64,000 nucleotides of DNA, taken from Owenia fusiformis. Taxonomy: Eukaryota > Annelida > Polychaeta > Sabellida > Oweniidae. Below the pieces are notes generated by a model. The model did not search any database and was not told the DNA's origin. It saw only the letters and a list, made by a program, of their open reading frames with translations. Location: contig CAIIXF020000004.1 in NCBI GenBank assembly GCA_903813345.2, positions 1,817,525 through 1,881,524 of the forward strand. Direction: 5' to 3'. The position numbers and the translations under genes were made by a program. Below, in pieces: positions 30,001-42,197 of this stretch (positions are counted from its first letter, which is position 1; each line of letters begins with the position of its first letter).

Positions 30001-30889
30001 CATTAAATCAAGTAAAGAAAGTACTTAAATTACTTCCAAGAACCCCTGGAAAACATGGGTATGCTGCAAGTTCTAATAAACATGACATTATTATTTAGCC
30101 TCTGATACAAATTTAGCCAATTTCCTAACTGAAATGTCAAATCAGGTAATGTGCTATTCGTTTCTCAATATTTAACGTCTGCAAAATCAGCATATAATGG
30201 AACCATAGATAGTCATAGGTAAGTCAATACCATGTTCTTGTTGATTTTATGGAAACTTTTACAATGGAAACCCACTAAATAAAATAAATGAAACTTGGGA
30301 TGTGAATAAGGTTGTACTGTATCTCACATTGAACATTCGGGTCAGATTAGAAATCTCAACTGAAAGTACACAATTAGTCATGTAATGTCTATTTCAATTG
30401 GATGGTTGTCAAAGACAGAATGTCAACACATAAAATTGGGGTTCCAAGTTGTTTTCTTGAGAATCCATTTATAATGATGTTGTACTAGCATTTAGAAAAT
30501 ACCAGAAACATCTGAAACAAACTACTAGTAGTAGAAGGGAATCATAAGAAGGAAGTTTAAATTATCCTTGTCAAATGTCATGCGATGCCATGCGTGTACA
30601 TATCCAGTAAAACATCTCATGTACATACACATTAGCAGTTTCTATAACAATACATAAAGGTTTTAATTTTATAGAATAATAATAATAGAAAGATATTTAT
30701 AAATACATTTAAGTACATTTGAAAGACATATTTACCAGGTATGCAGTAACAGTACCATAAACTTGAACATTGGACATACCTACAAACCAAGTCATGGGAA
30801 ATGCAAATTAACTGAATGCTCAATTTTACAAACTGATAAAGGAAATTAAAGGATTTAGATCAGTTGTTCTGAGGTTATTTTACTTTAAA
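27066..30889. other. Non-coding interior of the inverted-repeat interval
   Basis: Almost 4 kb of AT-rich DNA without a supported exon or RNA gene on either strand, and without a transposase-like frame. Short frames such as that at 29366-29620 (plus) have no splice context or recognisable motif. Confidence 0.4.
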
Positions 30890-30929
30890 CATGCGATATG
30901 AACTCTTAATAAGATGAGTGTAATAGAAA

Positions 30930-31597
30930 TTTTACAATTTCTTAAGAATCTCGCTAATGAAATTATAATTTTATTAACGAGATCTTATTAAGAGTTCATA
31001 TATTCCCTCCTCGCCCACCCAGTCGTTAATTGTCACTAAAACACAGTTTTGTGTTATTTCAGAACATAACCACAGACAACTGAGTTACATGTATGATTGT
31101 ATGAAGGATAGAATTAACATTCAACAATCTTCATCAAGTCAAATATGATGTATCTGCATTTTTACACTCTCAAAGTTGTAATGAAAATTTTTAAAGTTTT
31201 AAAGTTTAAATCTCACAAACAGTGATAGGTTTATATCCTATAAGTACACAAGGACTTTATTTTAACTTTGCATCCCACAAAGATTTAGGGATAAATTGGA
31301 CATCTCACAAGCAGTGGATGTAGTTGTTTTCTTTGTCAAAGAATTCACTGAAGTTTACTCATAGTAAGGTGAGTTTTCAATGGCTTCAGATTATTAAGTT
31401 GGCATCTAAGCAATAGACCTAGTTATCGGTGCATATGCATGTCCACTCAGCTGTACTACTCAGTTTTAATTTATTCAAATTAATACTACTAACAGCTGGA
31501 ATCCGATAATAAGGGTTATTATGCGATATGAACTCTTAATAAGATCTCGTTAATAAAATTATAATTTCATTAGCGAGATTCTTAAGAAATTGTAAAA
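30930..31597. mobile_element. TIR element with perfect 72-bp inverted repeats
   Basis: 30930-31001 is the exact reverse complement of 31526-31597. The TIRs contain an internal near-palindrome (CTCGCTAATGAAATTATAAT then its complement). The right TIR overlaps the 134-bp inverted arm 31412-31545 by 20 bases, so the two structures are nested. No protein-coding capacity in the roughly 525-bp interior. Confidence 0.75.
31412..31545. repeat. Inverted repeat arm, right (134 bp)
   Basis: Exact reverse complement of 26436-26569. See that entry. The 20 bases at its end are shared with the 72-bp TIR element, which suggests a family of related element ends. Confidence 0.9.
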
Positions 31598-31930
31598 GTA
31601 TTAATCAAAAGCTTGGATCTGTCTACATATATCTAAATATTTCTAAAATAAGACAAATCAAAAACCTGATTTATGTTTTGCGGGTATATGTAAACAATTT
31701 CAAGGTGCAAGACAATACACATTAAATTGATGTAGAGATTTAGAAATTGATAAATTTAGAGTCAACGAGTAATAAAGAATAATAATAGAGATATTTGCTT
31801 TGAACGTTTACTACAGTATATAAAATGTGATTATCTAAAGCTAATTTTATTTCTGAATAATCTCTATGATTTTATGTCTAGATAAATTGAGAAACTAAAT
31901 ATCTTACTACACTGTGTCGGTGTATTCACC

Positions 31931-32199
31931 CTAAAATCTCATCATTTTTTCGTGTTGGCTCCGGAATTTTTTTGCCTCCTTCAATAGAAATTGAAGAGTT
32001 GACTCTGGGTTTTTGAGTTTTGATTCAAGGAGTTTTAAATAGATGTCGCCCAAAACACCATTGCCAATACGAGAATACACAACATTGAAAGTACTGGGGT
32101 CTGATCGGGGGGTCAATTGTTCACAAAAAAGCGCAATCCTTTTAAGATATGCTATACAGATATGTAGGTCAGTATTACATAATCGTGAAATGAATAAGT
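31931..32199 (-). CDS. Candidate terminal exon of an unidentified gene
   Basis: The frame is open from 32212 to a stop at 31931. An acceptor (ATATTCAG) would start the exon at 32199 in phase 1. The peptide, including LHICIAYLKRIALFCEQLT, IGNGVLGDIYLKLLESKLKN and a lysine-rich end (HEKMMRF), has a globular, helix-forming composition unlike the surrounding junk frames. AATAAA on the minus strand at 31851-31846, 80 bases past the stop, would suit a last exon. I do not recognise the family and found no upstream exons up to 33 kb. Confidence 0.35.
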
Positions 32200-32493
32200 C
32201 TGAATATATCATTGGTCAGAAAACACTAAAACCTGCTTGAAACTGTAAAAGTTTATACACTCTATTCCACACTGTATAGAAATAAAATAACTTACACTAT
32301 AAGTAACTGTGAGCCAATCATTGCATAGAAAAAACTTTATGCACTGTTTATAAGATTCACTGAGACAAGTGGGTCAATACTTCGTGTACTTTATGTGCTC
32401 TCACACAATTACCTTCCCTTGCATAAAGTTGCTGTACAGTTAGGCCTATATGTAACTGAATATTGTATATTCATCACAAACAACCTTAGCAAA

Positions 32494-32593
32494 ATGATGG
32501 TTCGACGAAACGGACGGTTCGCTAAAACCAATAAACCAGGCAATTCAGGCCAATTTGGAAAGAAACTAGATAGCGTGATAGCGAATGAGGATA
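32494..32593 (+). CDS. Candidate first coding exon of an unidentified gene
   Basis: ATG at 32494 gives MMVRRNGRFAKTNKPGNSGQ and ends at a strong donor, GATA|GTAAGTG, after 100 bases. The basic, G/N/K-rich start resembles N-termini of some transposon-encoded proteins, but I cannot name a family and found no second exon. Confidence 0.2.
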
Positions 32594-33029
32594 GTAAGTG
32601 AAATATATTTTGCAAAGGTCAGCTTGTAAACTACTGGGTAACCCTAAATGATGAGAAATATGTACAAAATATGTTTTGCATGATTTATTCATATCCCAAT
32701 GATTTAACTCCTTCACTGCATCTAATAAGGTATATAGATACTAATTACGGGACATTTAGGAATTAAGTGACTAGACCAAAGCAAGCATGTTTGAGATTTT
32801 AATGATTTTAAATAAATTACCACTTCATTATTTGCTTTTAGACATTCAATCAGTTTTATTTGTCCAACAAACCATATTCACAATTGTTCAATCCAACGAA
32901 GATTAGGGGATAAGCTAAGAGACCCCTCCATTTGTCCGTCCATCCATCCTTCAACTAGACAACAGCAACATCAAAGTGTAGCAAATCCCATCAAACAGCC
33001 ATGGCTGGCATTTTTTTACAAACAAAGTA

Positions 33030-33305
33030 TACAGCAAAAATGGCAGCCATTTTTCAAAATGGCCACCTTCTAACAAAAGTGTCATTAGACAGTGTGCCAC
33101 GCTTATAGTATTCACGCATCAAATATGAACAAAATCGCTCTACTACTTTTCGAGTTATAGTAAAATACGTTAAAATGATGGCCATTTTTCAAAATGGCTG
33201 CCTTCTACCAAAAGTGTCATTAGACAGTGTGCCATGCTTATAGTATTCATATACCAAATATGAACAAAATCGCTCGACTACTTTTCGAGTTACAGCAAAA
33301 ATCGT
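33030..33305. repeat. Tandem duplication of about 127 bp (two copies)
   Basis: CATTTTTCAAAATGGC followed by ACAAAAGTGTCATTAGACAG and ATATGAACAAAATCGCTC occurs twice, at about 33048 and 33183, with few differences. A TCCGTCCATCCATCC run at 32935 precedes it. The layout resembles the TCCGTC-bearing repeat at 35.29-36.09 kb, so this is probably another member of that family. Confidence 0.7.
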
Positions 33306-33404
33306 AAAATAACGAGTAAAGGCTGCCATAGTTCAATTCTTTGAAGCAAATGATTCTAAAAGTACAACATATCTTTGAAAAATATCAATCTGTTAAGTGA
33401 AATT

Positions 33405-33595
33405 GTAAAAAATATTTTGCAATGTGTGAAATTGAATTATAACACATGATTCAATGAATAGTGGATGCTTCAATTCACTTATGTCTTCTAGTCTAGGCTT
33501 TGAATTTGGACTACCACCCTCGTTCATAGTCTAGAATCAGGACATATGTTAAATTTAATCATCTACAATGCATTGAGTCATTGCCTTAAATCCTA
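33405..33595. mobile_element. Diverged relative of the 24.4-kb palindromic MITE
   Basis: Shares ATATTTTGCAATGTGTGAA at the left side and CAATGCATTGAGTC...CCTTAAATCC at the right with 24.38-24.57 kb, but the hairpin is strongly eroded. Confidence 0.5.
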
Positions 33596-35003
33596 TAATA
33601 TAATATGCCTATCAATATAATATGTAATTATTTAAGTATCATCTCAATGCTTTAATTTTAATAGAATTATTTTAATATTTTACTAACTGTATAATATGTA
33701 GTTTGCATTACTGTTGATAAATAAATAAATAAATGATTGCACTGTTCAGTAAAGAAATATAGCAATTGTATTATTTAAACTGACTATACACTATAGAAAT
33801 GATTTTCATTGAAAAATCAAATCAGTACCAAAATTATGGTTACCCTGTAGTAGTGAAAGGCACATTAGAAATGAATATCACCCCCTTCAATCTATTTTTA
33901 CAGGTTTTTATGATTATTTCAGATTTTTCTATAGTTTGCGTAACCAGGACGGTGAATTTTCTTCATTTTTCATCAAACATTTCGTCTTACCAATATTTAT
34001 TATATCTGTCAATTTTATCAAAATCGCGCCGCTACGTTTGAAAATAATTCAAATTATGTAGTTTTTCCCATTGAGCTCCATTATAAAAATGGAATTTTCA
34101 AACTTAATATTTTAAAACTCTACGTGGTGAAAAGTTGCATATTGAGTAGTTAGTTAATGTTATGGTGTTAAAAATTCAAAACAAAAAGGAATAAAGAAAA
34201 AATGCCACAGAGCAGTCTCAATAGAGTATCTTTAACGAGAGGCCATAACCTACCCCCCCCCCCGCCCCCAACATCACGACACATTGGACACGGACGTTTC
34301 ACTGGGAGTTATTCGGGGAGTTTTGTTAAGATCTGATATCATAAACTTTATGTCATAAATATTATATGTCTCTGAATCAATCCTGTCAATGAATGTTGTA
34401 CCAATGTGAATTCATCCCTTTTATTTATTGTAAATTCGCTATATCGTTCGGTATTTTTGAGTAGCCAATTATCAGTACGAATTTCGCGCTTCAAAAACTT
34501 TGCTAGCTCAGTCTAATTAATCAAAAATTGCAAAAGTTGAAGAAGGCTGACGTTCAGAAAGACTTTAACCTGGATAGATCTATTGAAACTGTTCCAGATT
34601 ATATTAAATTGAAACAGCCTAGTTAAGTATAGTTATAATAAAACTATAAGTAAGAAAACTGACAGATAAAGGTAAGAACAACAAACTTTATTTGATGATT
34701 TTTAAAAAAAAGTTAAATTTTGTTTTTTTAGAGAGAAGTTGATCTGAAAGAAGTGGTTTAAGATTGGATCGTTTACTGTACTTCATGGTTAGGCCTCGGC
34801 CCTAAATAGATTTTTAGATATTTTTAAATGAACAAGATTGTTGCATGTATGTTTTACCATGGGCTTCCCACGGGGGGCTTCTCTTGAAAGCCCATGGTTT
34901 AACCATGCAGTTGAGTACAGTTCGGACAATAAATAAATAATAAGTCGATTTCCAAACCATGGTGGTTTGAAAGCCCATAGTTTCCAATAATGTCTAGAAA
35001 CAT
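33596..35003. other. Non-coding stretch, nothing recognised
   Basis: AT-rich DNA with a poly-C run near 34253. A GGGCTTCCCACGGGG / AAAGCCCATGG palindromic patch occurs at about 34860-34910 and is repeated in part at 34960. No gene is supported. Confidence 0.35.
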
Positions 35004-35213
35004 CACTGGCTGATCCAGCTCCCCCCCTTGGGTTAGCCCAGAAAATTTTTTAGTGGCCCAAAAATTCAAAAATGGGCATTAGATTTTCAAAATTTAATTT
35101 TTCATTTTACGGGCTAAAATGTTTTGCCGCGCAAGCACGGACATTTTTTTCCAGAAATGATATGTGCCCCCTCCCCGCCCCCCCCCCCTTGCTAGCTTCT
35201 TGATCCGCCAGTG
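35004..35213. mobile_element. hAT-like miniature element, 210 bp
   Basis: Left end CACTGGCTGATCCAG, right end CTTCTTGATCCGCCAGTG, whose complement begins CACTGGCGGATC. Poly-C tracts lie just inside both ends, and the interior is A/T- and GGCCCA-rich. The same end sequence is found on the element at 44675-44947. hAT-type ends of the CAGTGGCGGATC form are widespread in animals; I did not find a clean 8-bp target duplication. Confidence 0.6.
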
Positions 35214-35289
35214 TACATATCCCTTAAAAATTGTATATTTTACATTCTGTATACTCTTATCCACTGATGTGTGGCCTCTTGAAAATTCT

Positions 35290-36090
35290 CTAATTATCCC
35301 AACGAACGAAGTTCTGTAGGGATATAGTGAAGCCCTCTGTCCGTCAGTCTGTCCGTCCGTCCGTCAGTCTGAGTCAGTCCATCCGTCTGTCCGGAAGATA
35401 ACTCGAACACTAGTTGACAGATTTTTTTCATATTTGGTGGAAAGATGTATATTTGTGAACAGTTTTACGCAAAAAAAAGTTTTTTCAAGATGGCTGCCCG
35501 TTTAAAAATGGTGGGAATTTTTCGCAAAAATCTTATGTTTTTCATTTTAAACCAAAATAATAAATATTATTATTTGAAATTTTGGTAGTATATTAACAAC
35601 ATCTATCTATTTCACATATATCCTGGGTTTTTCAACCTGACCCCCAGGGGCCGTAAATGGGGGATTGGGAAAACAGGAATTTGCGTTAATTTTGAGATGT
35701 TTTGAAGTATAGCTTTATTATACCCAAATGAAAGGCAATTTAGAGTAGATTGCAAATATTGTAACGTTTTTCTTATTCGGGCCTCAAAAATTCAAAATGG
35801 CTGCCTAATGCGGGATTTCGCAATTGTTTTCTGATCTCTTAAAAGTATGGCTATATTATATACACAAATTGAAGGAATTTCAGAGTATTAGATCACAATT
35901 ATGGCATTGTTTTTCTGATTTGCGCCTCTGAAAATTCAAACTGGCTGACTAGAGCAGAAATTCGCCATTACTTATCTTGAAAGTATGGTTACATGATACT
36001 ACAATGATTTATTGAAGGTAAGAGTAGATGGTAAATATTCCATTGTGACTGTACAGATTGATGATTTATATAGTGTTCGTTGGGATTTGC
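35290..36090. repeat. Dispersed repeat with TCCGTC microsatellite, about 0.8 kb
   Basis: It begins ATCCCAACGAACGAAGTTC and ends near GTTCGTTGGGAT, so the ends are inverted. The interior carries (TCCG)n at 35340-35395 and then several diverged copies of an AAAATGGCTGCC / TTGAAAGTATGGCT motif about 130 bases apart. Similar TCCGTC-bearing repeats occur in many invertebrate genomes. No coding frame. Confidence 0.55.
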
Positions 36091-36099
36091 TACTCCGTG

Positions 36100-38927
36100 G
36101 AGTTGCCATTTTCTAGTTTTTAACATGGGAAATCCTCACTTCAGCAAATCCACCACTACTCTAGTCTATCTACTAGTACTCATTTATTAATCGTTCTAAC
36201 TGTAGCTGATATATTTTGACCCTTGAGTAATGAGGTACATTATTGACCCAGAGCTTGGGACCCAAGGCAGCTAGTCCTGTGGGAACTGATCGTAATTATC
36301 GAAGAAGTGGTGAGCAGAGGGTACCCCTATATATGTGGGTCAATTATTGTTATTTCAGTGTGGCATGAAATCAATCAAAACAGTTCAATAAAAAATTCTA
36401 ATATGATATTTCATGCTGCCCTCTTGATTTTCATATACCTCCTACCTAGCTGGATTTCAGGGTTACATCATTGTATGTAACAATTAGTTTTATGTAGTTA
36501 TTATATTTCTTTATAAATGATGATAAAAAAGCAATACTAAACAATTACATTTTAGTCTGAAACAATTGTCAGGAGAGTGGGATGGGATTTATGAATAACA
36601 CTGAGGCCTCTATATGTGTATGCCCTTCTTCCAAATATGCAAATACAGAGAATGTCCATTCAACTTTGCGTTTCCACAAAATAAAAAGTAAATTATTATT
36701 TTATGATTAGCACTCAAGACAGCTAACTACATTTTTGTTATAATATTCTTCAAGGTTTATTAATTCTACGTAATTTCTATTAAAGAATACTGGATTTTTG
36801 TAAGGGCTCTTATTTGTAAAGTACTAAACGTTTTTGCAAGGGCTTTTATTTGTTAAAAAATATTTGCTTAGTGAGAGTTTAATCGGATTAGCCTCCTTGA
36901 TTTCTGTAATCTGACCACCTACTACCCAGTCAATCAAACAAAAACTAACATTATTTTAATAAGACTTCTTGGGGGTCGTATCAATAAAACTTTATGTAGG
37001 GTTCAGACCTCTCTGTACAATCACCATGATGAGAAAGACAGGTGGGCATTTGACATGGTCCCTTAAACATCAGTTCTAATTGTCTTTCTGAAGATCAATC
37101 TTTTTTAAAAAACAAGTTTTTCAGCAACTTATAAATGCTGTACAGTGAGGTATTTTGCCTCTTACATATGATCAGACCCAAAAGTAGAAAAACCTACTTT
37201 ATGATAGGGGGAGATTTTTTCTTGGAAAATTAAAAAGTAGAAAACTCATCAGGGAGGGTAGCATTTTATGCCCACAATAACCCTTAGGGTAACTTTGTCT
37301 CAAATAAAAAAAGTACATCATTAAAGATTATAAGCAGATCATTTGGTGTGTACTTAAAACTATTAAATGAATCAAATAACAATCACATCTTTGTTTCAAA
37401 TAAGCATCACTGCTACCCACGCTCAATCACTACACTGTATGTGTAAAGTCAACAGAAACTCATTACAGTCTTTGAAGAGAGATGCTGATTATATAAGAAA
37501 AATATATGTTGACTTTGTAAGGAACAGACAGGTTATCACTATGAAGATTTGATAAAAAAGAAATGACTGCATTGTGATTGAGTTAAAAGTTTGGAAAGTC
37601 CCCAATTGGACTACATGTTATAGCCTGTATAATATTTTTTTATGATTTTCTTAAATTCACGAAATTATCATTTTCTGACTTATTACAACTAAAGAATAAA
37701 TCAGTTTCAATCATACACGTTGTCCAATGGTGAGTTGGGATTGTAAACTTTAGGAGGGGAGTGTAAGTTCTCATTTTTTATGTTACATTATGTCCCAAAA
37801 TTAAGGATCTATAGATTAAACTTATATTAGTGGATGAACCACCTGCACATGCGGTACAATGTATGTACTGTAAATTAAAGTTGATCAACTCTCCAGTAAC
37901 TTTAAGCTCAACAACACTGCGGATATTTATATTTATTTGAATTTTTTGAAAAATCAAGATTTATTTTATAAGGTACTTCATATTATACATTTTTGACATG
38001 AATTTATATATTTTGATGAATGGCATCACTACATCACTTTCGAATGTATTGACTTGGTGTCAGATTGCGGTTTATAGCTCTTTTTTAAACACTCCAGTTC
38101 AATGATTATTTTCCTACTCTTTTAACAAGTGCTACATAGATATATGGTTGAAATGTGGTTAGAAATTACAATTACCGAATGAGAGACCTTGTCAGTTTGT
38201 TTTTTGAAATCTGAAAAAATTATAAGAATATTTCTAAGACTATGCTAAAGCTGAAAAGTATATAGATATAATAAAATAATTTTTTAAACCCAATTGCCAC
38301 ATATTATGCGTTCAACTCTATAAGTTTCATTTATTTTTTATATCATGAAGGTATGTTCAATAACATTTGTTCATAAGTAAAGATATTATAGTAATTTAGC
38401 GGTGTACTTTGTATTTTCAAATTTATACATTAATGACGTCAAAACACGCACAATGAAGCTTTGAAATCTGAAAATCAAAATCTGAAATTATACTTTTTTT
38501 TGCTAAGTGGAAAACCCATTAGTGGTGAGTTAAATAAACAAAATATTATTTTGATTAGAATCATGTTGCATAGTTTTTTAAAGATAATTATAGGCATTAT
38601 ATGTTGGACATATATCTATAAAGGTATTTTCTAAATAAAGGTATTTGTTTCTGCTAAAATGTGGTAGAAATATTTCTATTTTTGCAATTAATGTGTTTGA
38701 AATAAATGTATAATTTTGTTTGGAACCAAGACACTCCTCTTTAGGTAATTATAGACATAATATTGTATTTTCGTATCATAAATCATTTTCTTTCATTTGC
38801 AAAAAAAGTATTGAAGCCAACTATAGTACTAAATGCTTCGTTGAAGCACAGCAGGTATATAAGTGCACCTGACTGGTCTAATTAGCCAACATTGAAAACG
38901 TGGCTAAACCAGGGCTCAATAAAACCC
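36100..38927. other. Non-coding stretch, nothing recognised
   Basis: About 2.8 kb of AT-rich DNA. The short frame at 37367-37552 (plus) has no motif or splice context that would support a gene. Confidence 0.4.
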
Positions 38928-39169
38928 ATCCTCCGATCACAGGGCTTTAAAATCCAGAATATATTCTTTCTTTTTACCCCCTGCGATAAGCAGTTACGAT
39001 TTCCCCGATTAAGAACTCACAATCTGATTGGCTGTTGCAACACTGAGACAGAAATCATGGATAAGTCATCGCGCATAATTAGATCACGTGATTCAGTTAA
39101 ATCGGGCGCTTCCAAATTGGTTATACCAGGGGGAAGATAGAGGTACGGATTCTGGACACCTGCTTAGGA
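38928..39169 (+). repeat. Dispersed repeat, copy 2 (about 240 bp)
   Basis: Direct copy of 23797-24038, about 15 kb away; see that entry for shared words. Both are flanked by unrelated DNA. Confidence 0.7.
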
Positions 39170-39752
39170 CAATAATATTTTTGAAATGATTCAGAGGTTC
39201 ACAATGCTAAAGTGATGTTTTCCCCATAATTAGTCATATAGAAGGAACTAATCATATCAGATAGAACAACACATCCTTAATGAACCATATACTTGGTACA
39301 TGGGTTAACCATGCTAAACTCACCACATTGATCGAATGCCTTACTATATCTTGTGCATATAAAATTACATTTAACCCATGGAATTCTGTTTTTCTTCAAA
39401 GCTGTTTCCTAACTTAATGCCAAGTTATGTTTTTTTTTTATCTATAAATGTTATTTTATTTTTGATTCTTGGCCTTAATATGGGCATAAGAGATTGATGG
39501 ACTTTTTCAGATAAGCCCTATCTGGAAAAGTGGGCGTTGAAAGAAAAGACGATCTGAAAACAAAAATGACTTTCAAAGAATTGTTTTAGTCCCACCTTGA
39601 TTAATTTCCAGGTGCAAACATCAAAGTGCTTATTTAAATTGAAAGTTTCTGTTTATAAACTTTTAGGATGAGAGGTTTCATTTTACTCTTCAAGATCTAC
39701 TTCACTAACACAACACTGTTGTTAAAGTAGAAGTAGATGGGGGGGGGGGGGG

Positions 39753-39923
39753 CAGGCCCGTAGCCAGGGGGATTCGGGAGAACCCCCTCCCCCCTGCCCC
39801 TGGCCAAAATTTTTTCAAAATCATGCAGTTTTTCACCATTCTGGCTATTTTTGAGTGATTTTTGGCCAAATTTTCCAAAGTGGACCCCCCTAGAAAAGAT
39901 GGAAAATTCTGGCTATGGGCCTG
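39753..39923. mobile_element. hAT-like miniature element, 171 bp
   Basis: Left end CAGGCCCGTAGCCAGG, right end CTGGCTATGGGCCTG, which is the inverted complement with one change. Both ends run into G or C homopolymers (a G tract outside each end and CCCCCTCCCCCC inside). The interior, AATTTTTTCAAAATCATG and GGCCAAATTTTCC, is non-coding. Confidence 0.65.
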
Positions 39924-39959
39924 GGGGGGGGGTCCAGGGTCTTTCATTTGATTTCCCTG

Positions 39960-40990
39960 TATGCTGTCAGAATAAAAAAATCAAACAAACCTCGGATGTA
40001 CATGTACATGCATTTTAAATCTTAATACATTTTTAAGGGTTGTATATATATTTAAAACCTCTTGAATAACATAACGTACTTGTACTTGAAAACGGAAACT
40101 TAATCATGTTTTCTGCATTATAAGTTAAAATCTACCGTTAACTTTTAAAATCTAACACATCACCTCTGACATTACGAAAAATAAATATTAAGTTAGGATT
40201 TCACATCAAGAGAAAGCTTAATACAGTTGAATCTTTAAGATTTATCTTACAGTCTGTGTTTAATGTAGTTTTCCCTTTGTATAACAACACAAAGTGACTT
40301 CTCAGTATATATCATCTTACGTGTATACAGAGAGACGAATCAGGTATTATTTTTTGAAAACTCTCTTTTTATTTATTGAATTTTTTAACAAACCGGCAGA
40401 TGTAAGTACATTTAGGTTATATTATAAAATGAAGAATAGATGTTATAGCTACCAATTTTAGTAGTAAATGACAACCAGAAAAGTTTTGTAGAGGATTTTG
40501 GTTTTTGGATTGAATTCACTTGGTACGAAAAATAAAATGTCACCAATCTTTAATTACCCTGCGTGCAGCTTATTATAAACTGTAGACGAAGCTCTCTTTT
40601 AAGAATGCAAAGGGTAATCTTTAATCACAGGTTATGACACCAATCAAGACATTAATCTCAAAAAGAAAATATGATTTTGTTGTGATGATAAACTTTAATA
40701 ATGAAATGTTATGCCAAGTATTATGCCAAATTAAATGTCATGATATCTTGTGTGATTTGATTCATTTTGACTTTGCAATGCAAATCCCTGTGAATCCTTG
40801 AACATGCAAACATGCAATCATGTTTTTCTTTTCCCATGTAAATAAATATAAGAAAACATGCGTGCAGTCTAGTTAAACTACACTCTGCCTAGTAGAGACC
40901 ATATTACAGTTTAGAAGCCCTGCCCCCACGACGGATACCGGTGACAGTTTGGGTAATAAATCACTTCTGACCTATGCACTGACCTTTCTT
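39960..40990. other. Non-coding stretch with one short direct repeat
   Basis: GACGAAGCTCTCTTTTAAGA plus GCAAAGGGTA occurs at about 40584 and again at about 41193, in direct orientation 0.6 kb apart. Otherwise no gene or repeat is supported. Confidence 0.4.
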
Positions 40991-40993
40991 CCA

Positions 40994-41145
40994 CCAATCA
41001 GCGAGCTTGAAGAAACACACACCAAATGCATTCTAATTAAATATGCGCATGTCATTGGTCAATTTCGGGCTCAACAATGACGTCAGAAGGAATGACCATA
41101 TTAAGAACGTCGGTTAAATTTGGCCGACAAACACTGATTGGCGCG
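40994..41145. promoter_or_regulatory. CCAAT/CRE cluster, orphan promoter candidate
   Basis: CCAAT at 40994-40998, inverted CCAAT (ATTGG) at 41054-41058 and at 41137-41141, and a perfect CRE palindrome TGACGTCA at 41078-41085. ATTGGCGCGG at the last site also resembles an E2F-type core. The block is visibly less AT-rich than its surroundings. NF-Y sites plus a CRE are typical of animal promoters, but no coding exon was found within 2 kb on either side. It could drive a non-coding RNA, belong to a transposon, or be chance. Confidence 0.35.
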
Positions 41146-41981
41146 GTGAGTTCACACGTTTATTTTAGTTTGAAAGAGTGAAGACGAAGCTCTCTTTTAA
41201 GAAGCGAAGTCAAACGATTGCAAAGGGTATCCCCATATCTGCTCCTCTCCCACAAGTCCAACATCAATGTGGGAGGTGTTTAGGGGGAAGGGGGGGGGGG
41301 CTCACAAGTAGCTAGACTATACCTAGCCTTGCATTAAGCCTCTGGTCCCCATTATCTATGTCCATGTATTGAAGCTGTGTATGTTCTTTTGTCTGTGGGG
41401 GTGCACAAAATCCCAAAATGCAAAACGAGGGAGAATATCAAAAATCAGATTGTCAGGGAACTAAATTATATACATGTATTGTGTGAAAAAACACTGTTGT
41501 GCTTAAATTCTCTTAAAATTATTTTGTGAAAAACTGTAATATAATTTTACCTCTTTCAAATTAATTTTTAGCTTTATCTATTTAGAGGAATAATTGCAAT
41601 TAGCCTCAAGGGCACTGGGTGGCATATTTTGGGCAGGTACCTTGTATCAGTTAAGATCCATGCATATTGCATATACTTTTATATTGATTTTGTCATGCTT
41701 TGTTGTAGTACCAACTTAAAACATGTTCCCTTTACTTAAAAGTACAAATTTTGAATTTTTTATTTGAAATAATTTATATTTTTTATATGTACAAGTTGTA
41801 TTTTTAAAACTACATGTAATGTCATAGTTCCATAATCTTTGTTCTGTATCTTCATTTAATTTTTTCAACTATTTAGGCCATTTTTTAGGATTAATAGACT
41901 AATAAAAGGGTATTTGAAAATATTTTAAAGAGTAGATCTTAATCTTTTTAATGCCATGTTATTTGAGAAGTCAGAAGTTAT

Positions 41982-42197
41982 CTCATAAGCTCACCATGTT
42001 AAATATGAGAAGTCATACAATGTCATTGCCAATAGTAACACAGGTAAACCTGTCTCATAAGCACACTATGTTAAATATGAGAAGTCATACAATGTCATTG
42101 CCAATAGTAACACAGGTAAACCTGTCTCATAAGCACACTATGTTAAATATGAGAAGTCATACAATGTCATTGCCAATAGTAACACAGGTAAACCTGT
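41982..42197. repeat. 72-bp tandem repeat, three copies
   Basis: CTCATAAGC starts copies at 41982, 42054 and 42126. Copies 2 and 3 are essentially identical. The period is a multiple of three, so a plus-strand frame stays open, but the peptide is only the repeat translated. Each unit includes AGGTAAACCTGTCTCATAAG, matching the left end of the TIR family at 49.93 kb. Confidence 0.85.

Noticed and set aside
39705-39947. 80-codon proline-rich minus-strand frame
   Set aside because: Translation of a hAT-like miniature element and its G/C homopolymers.
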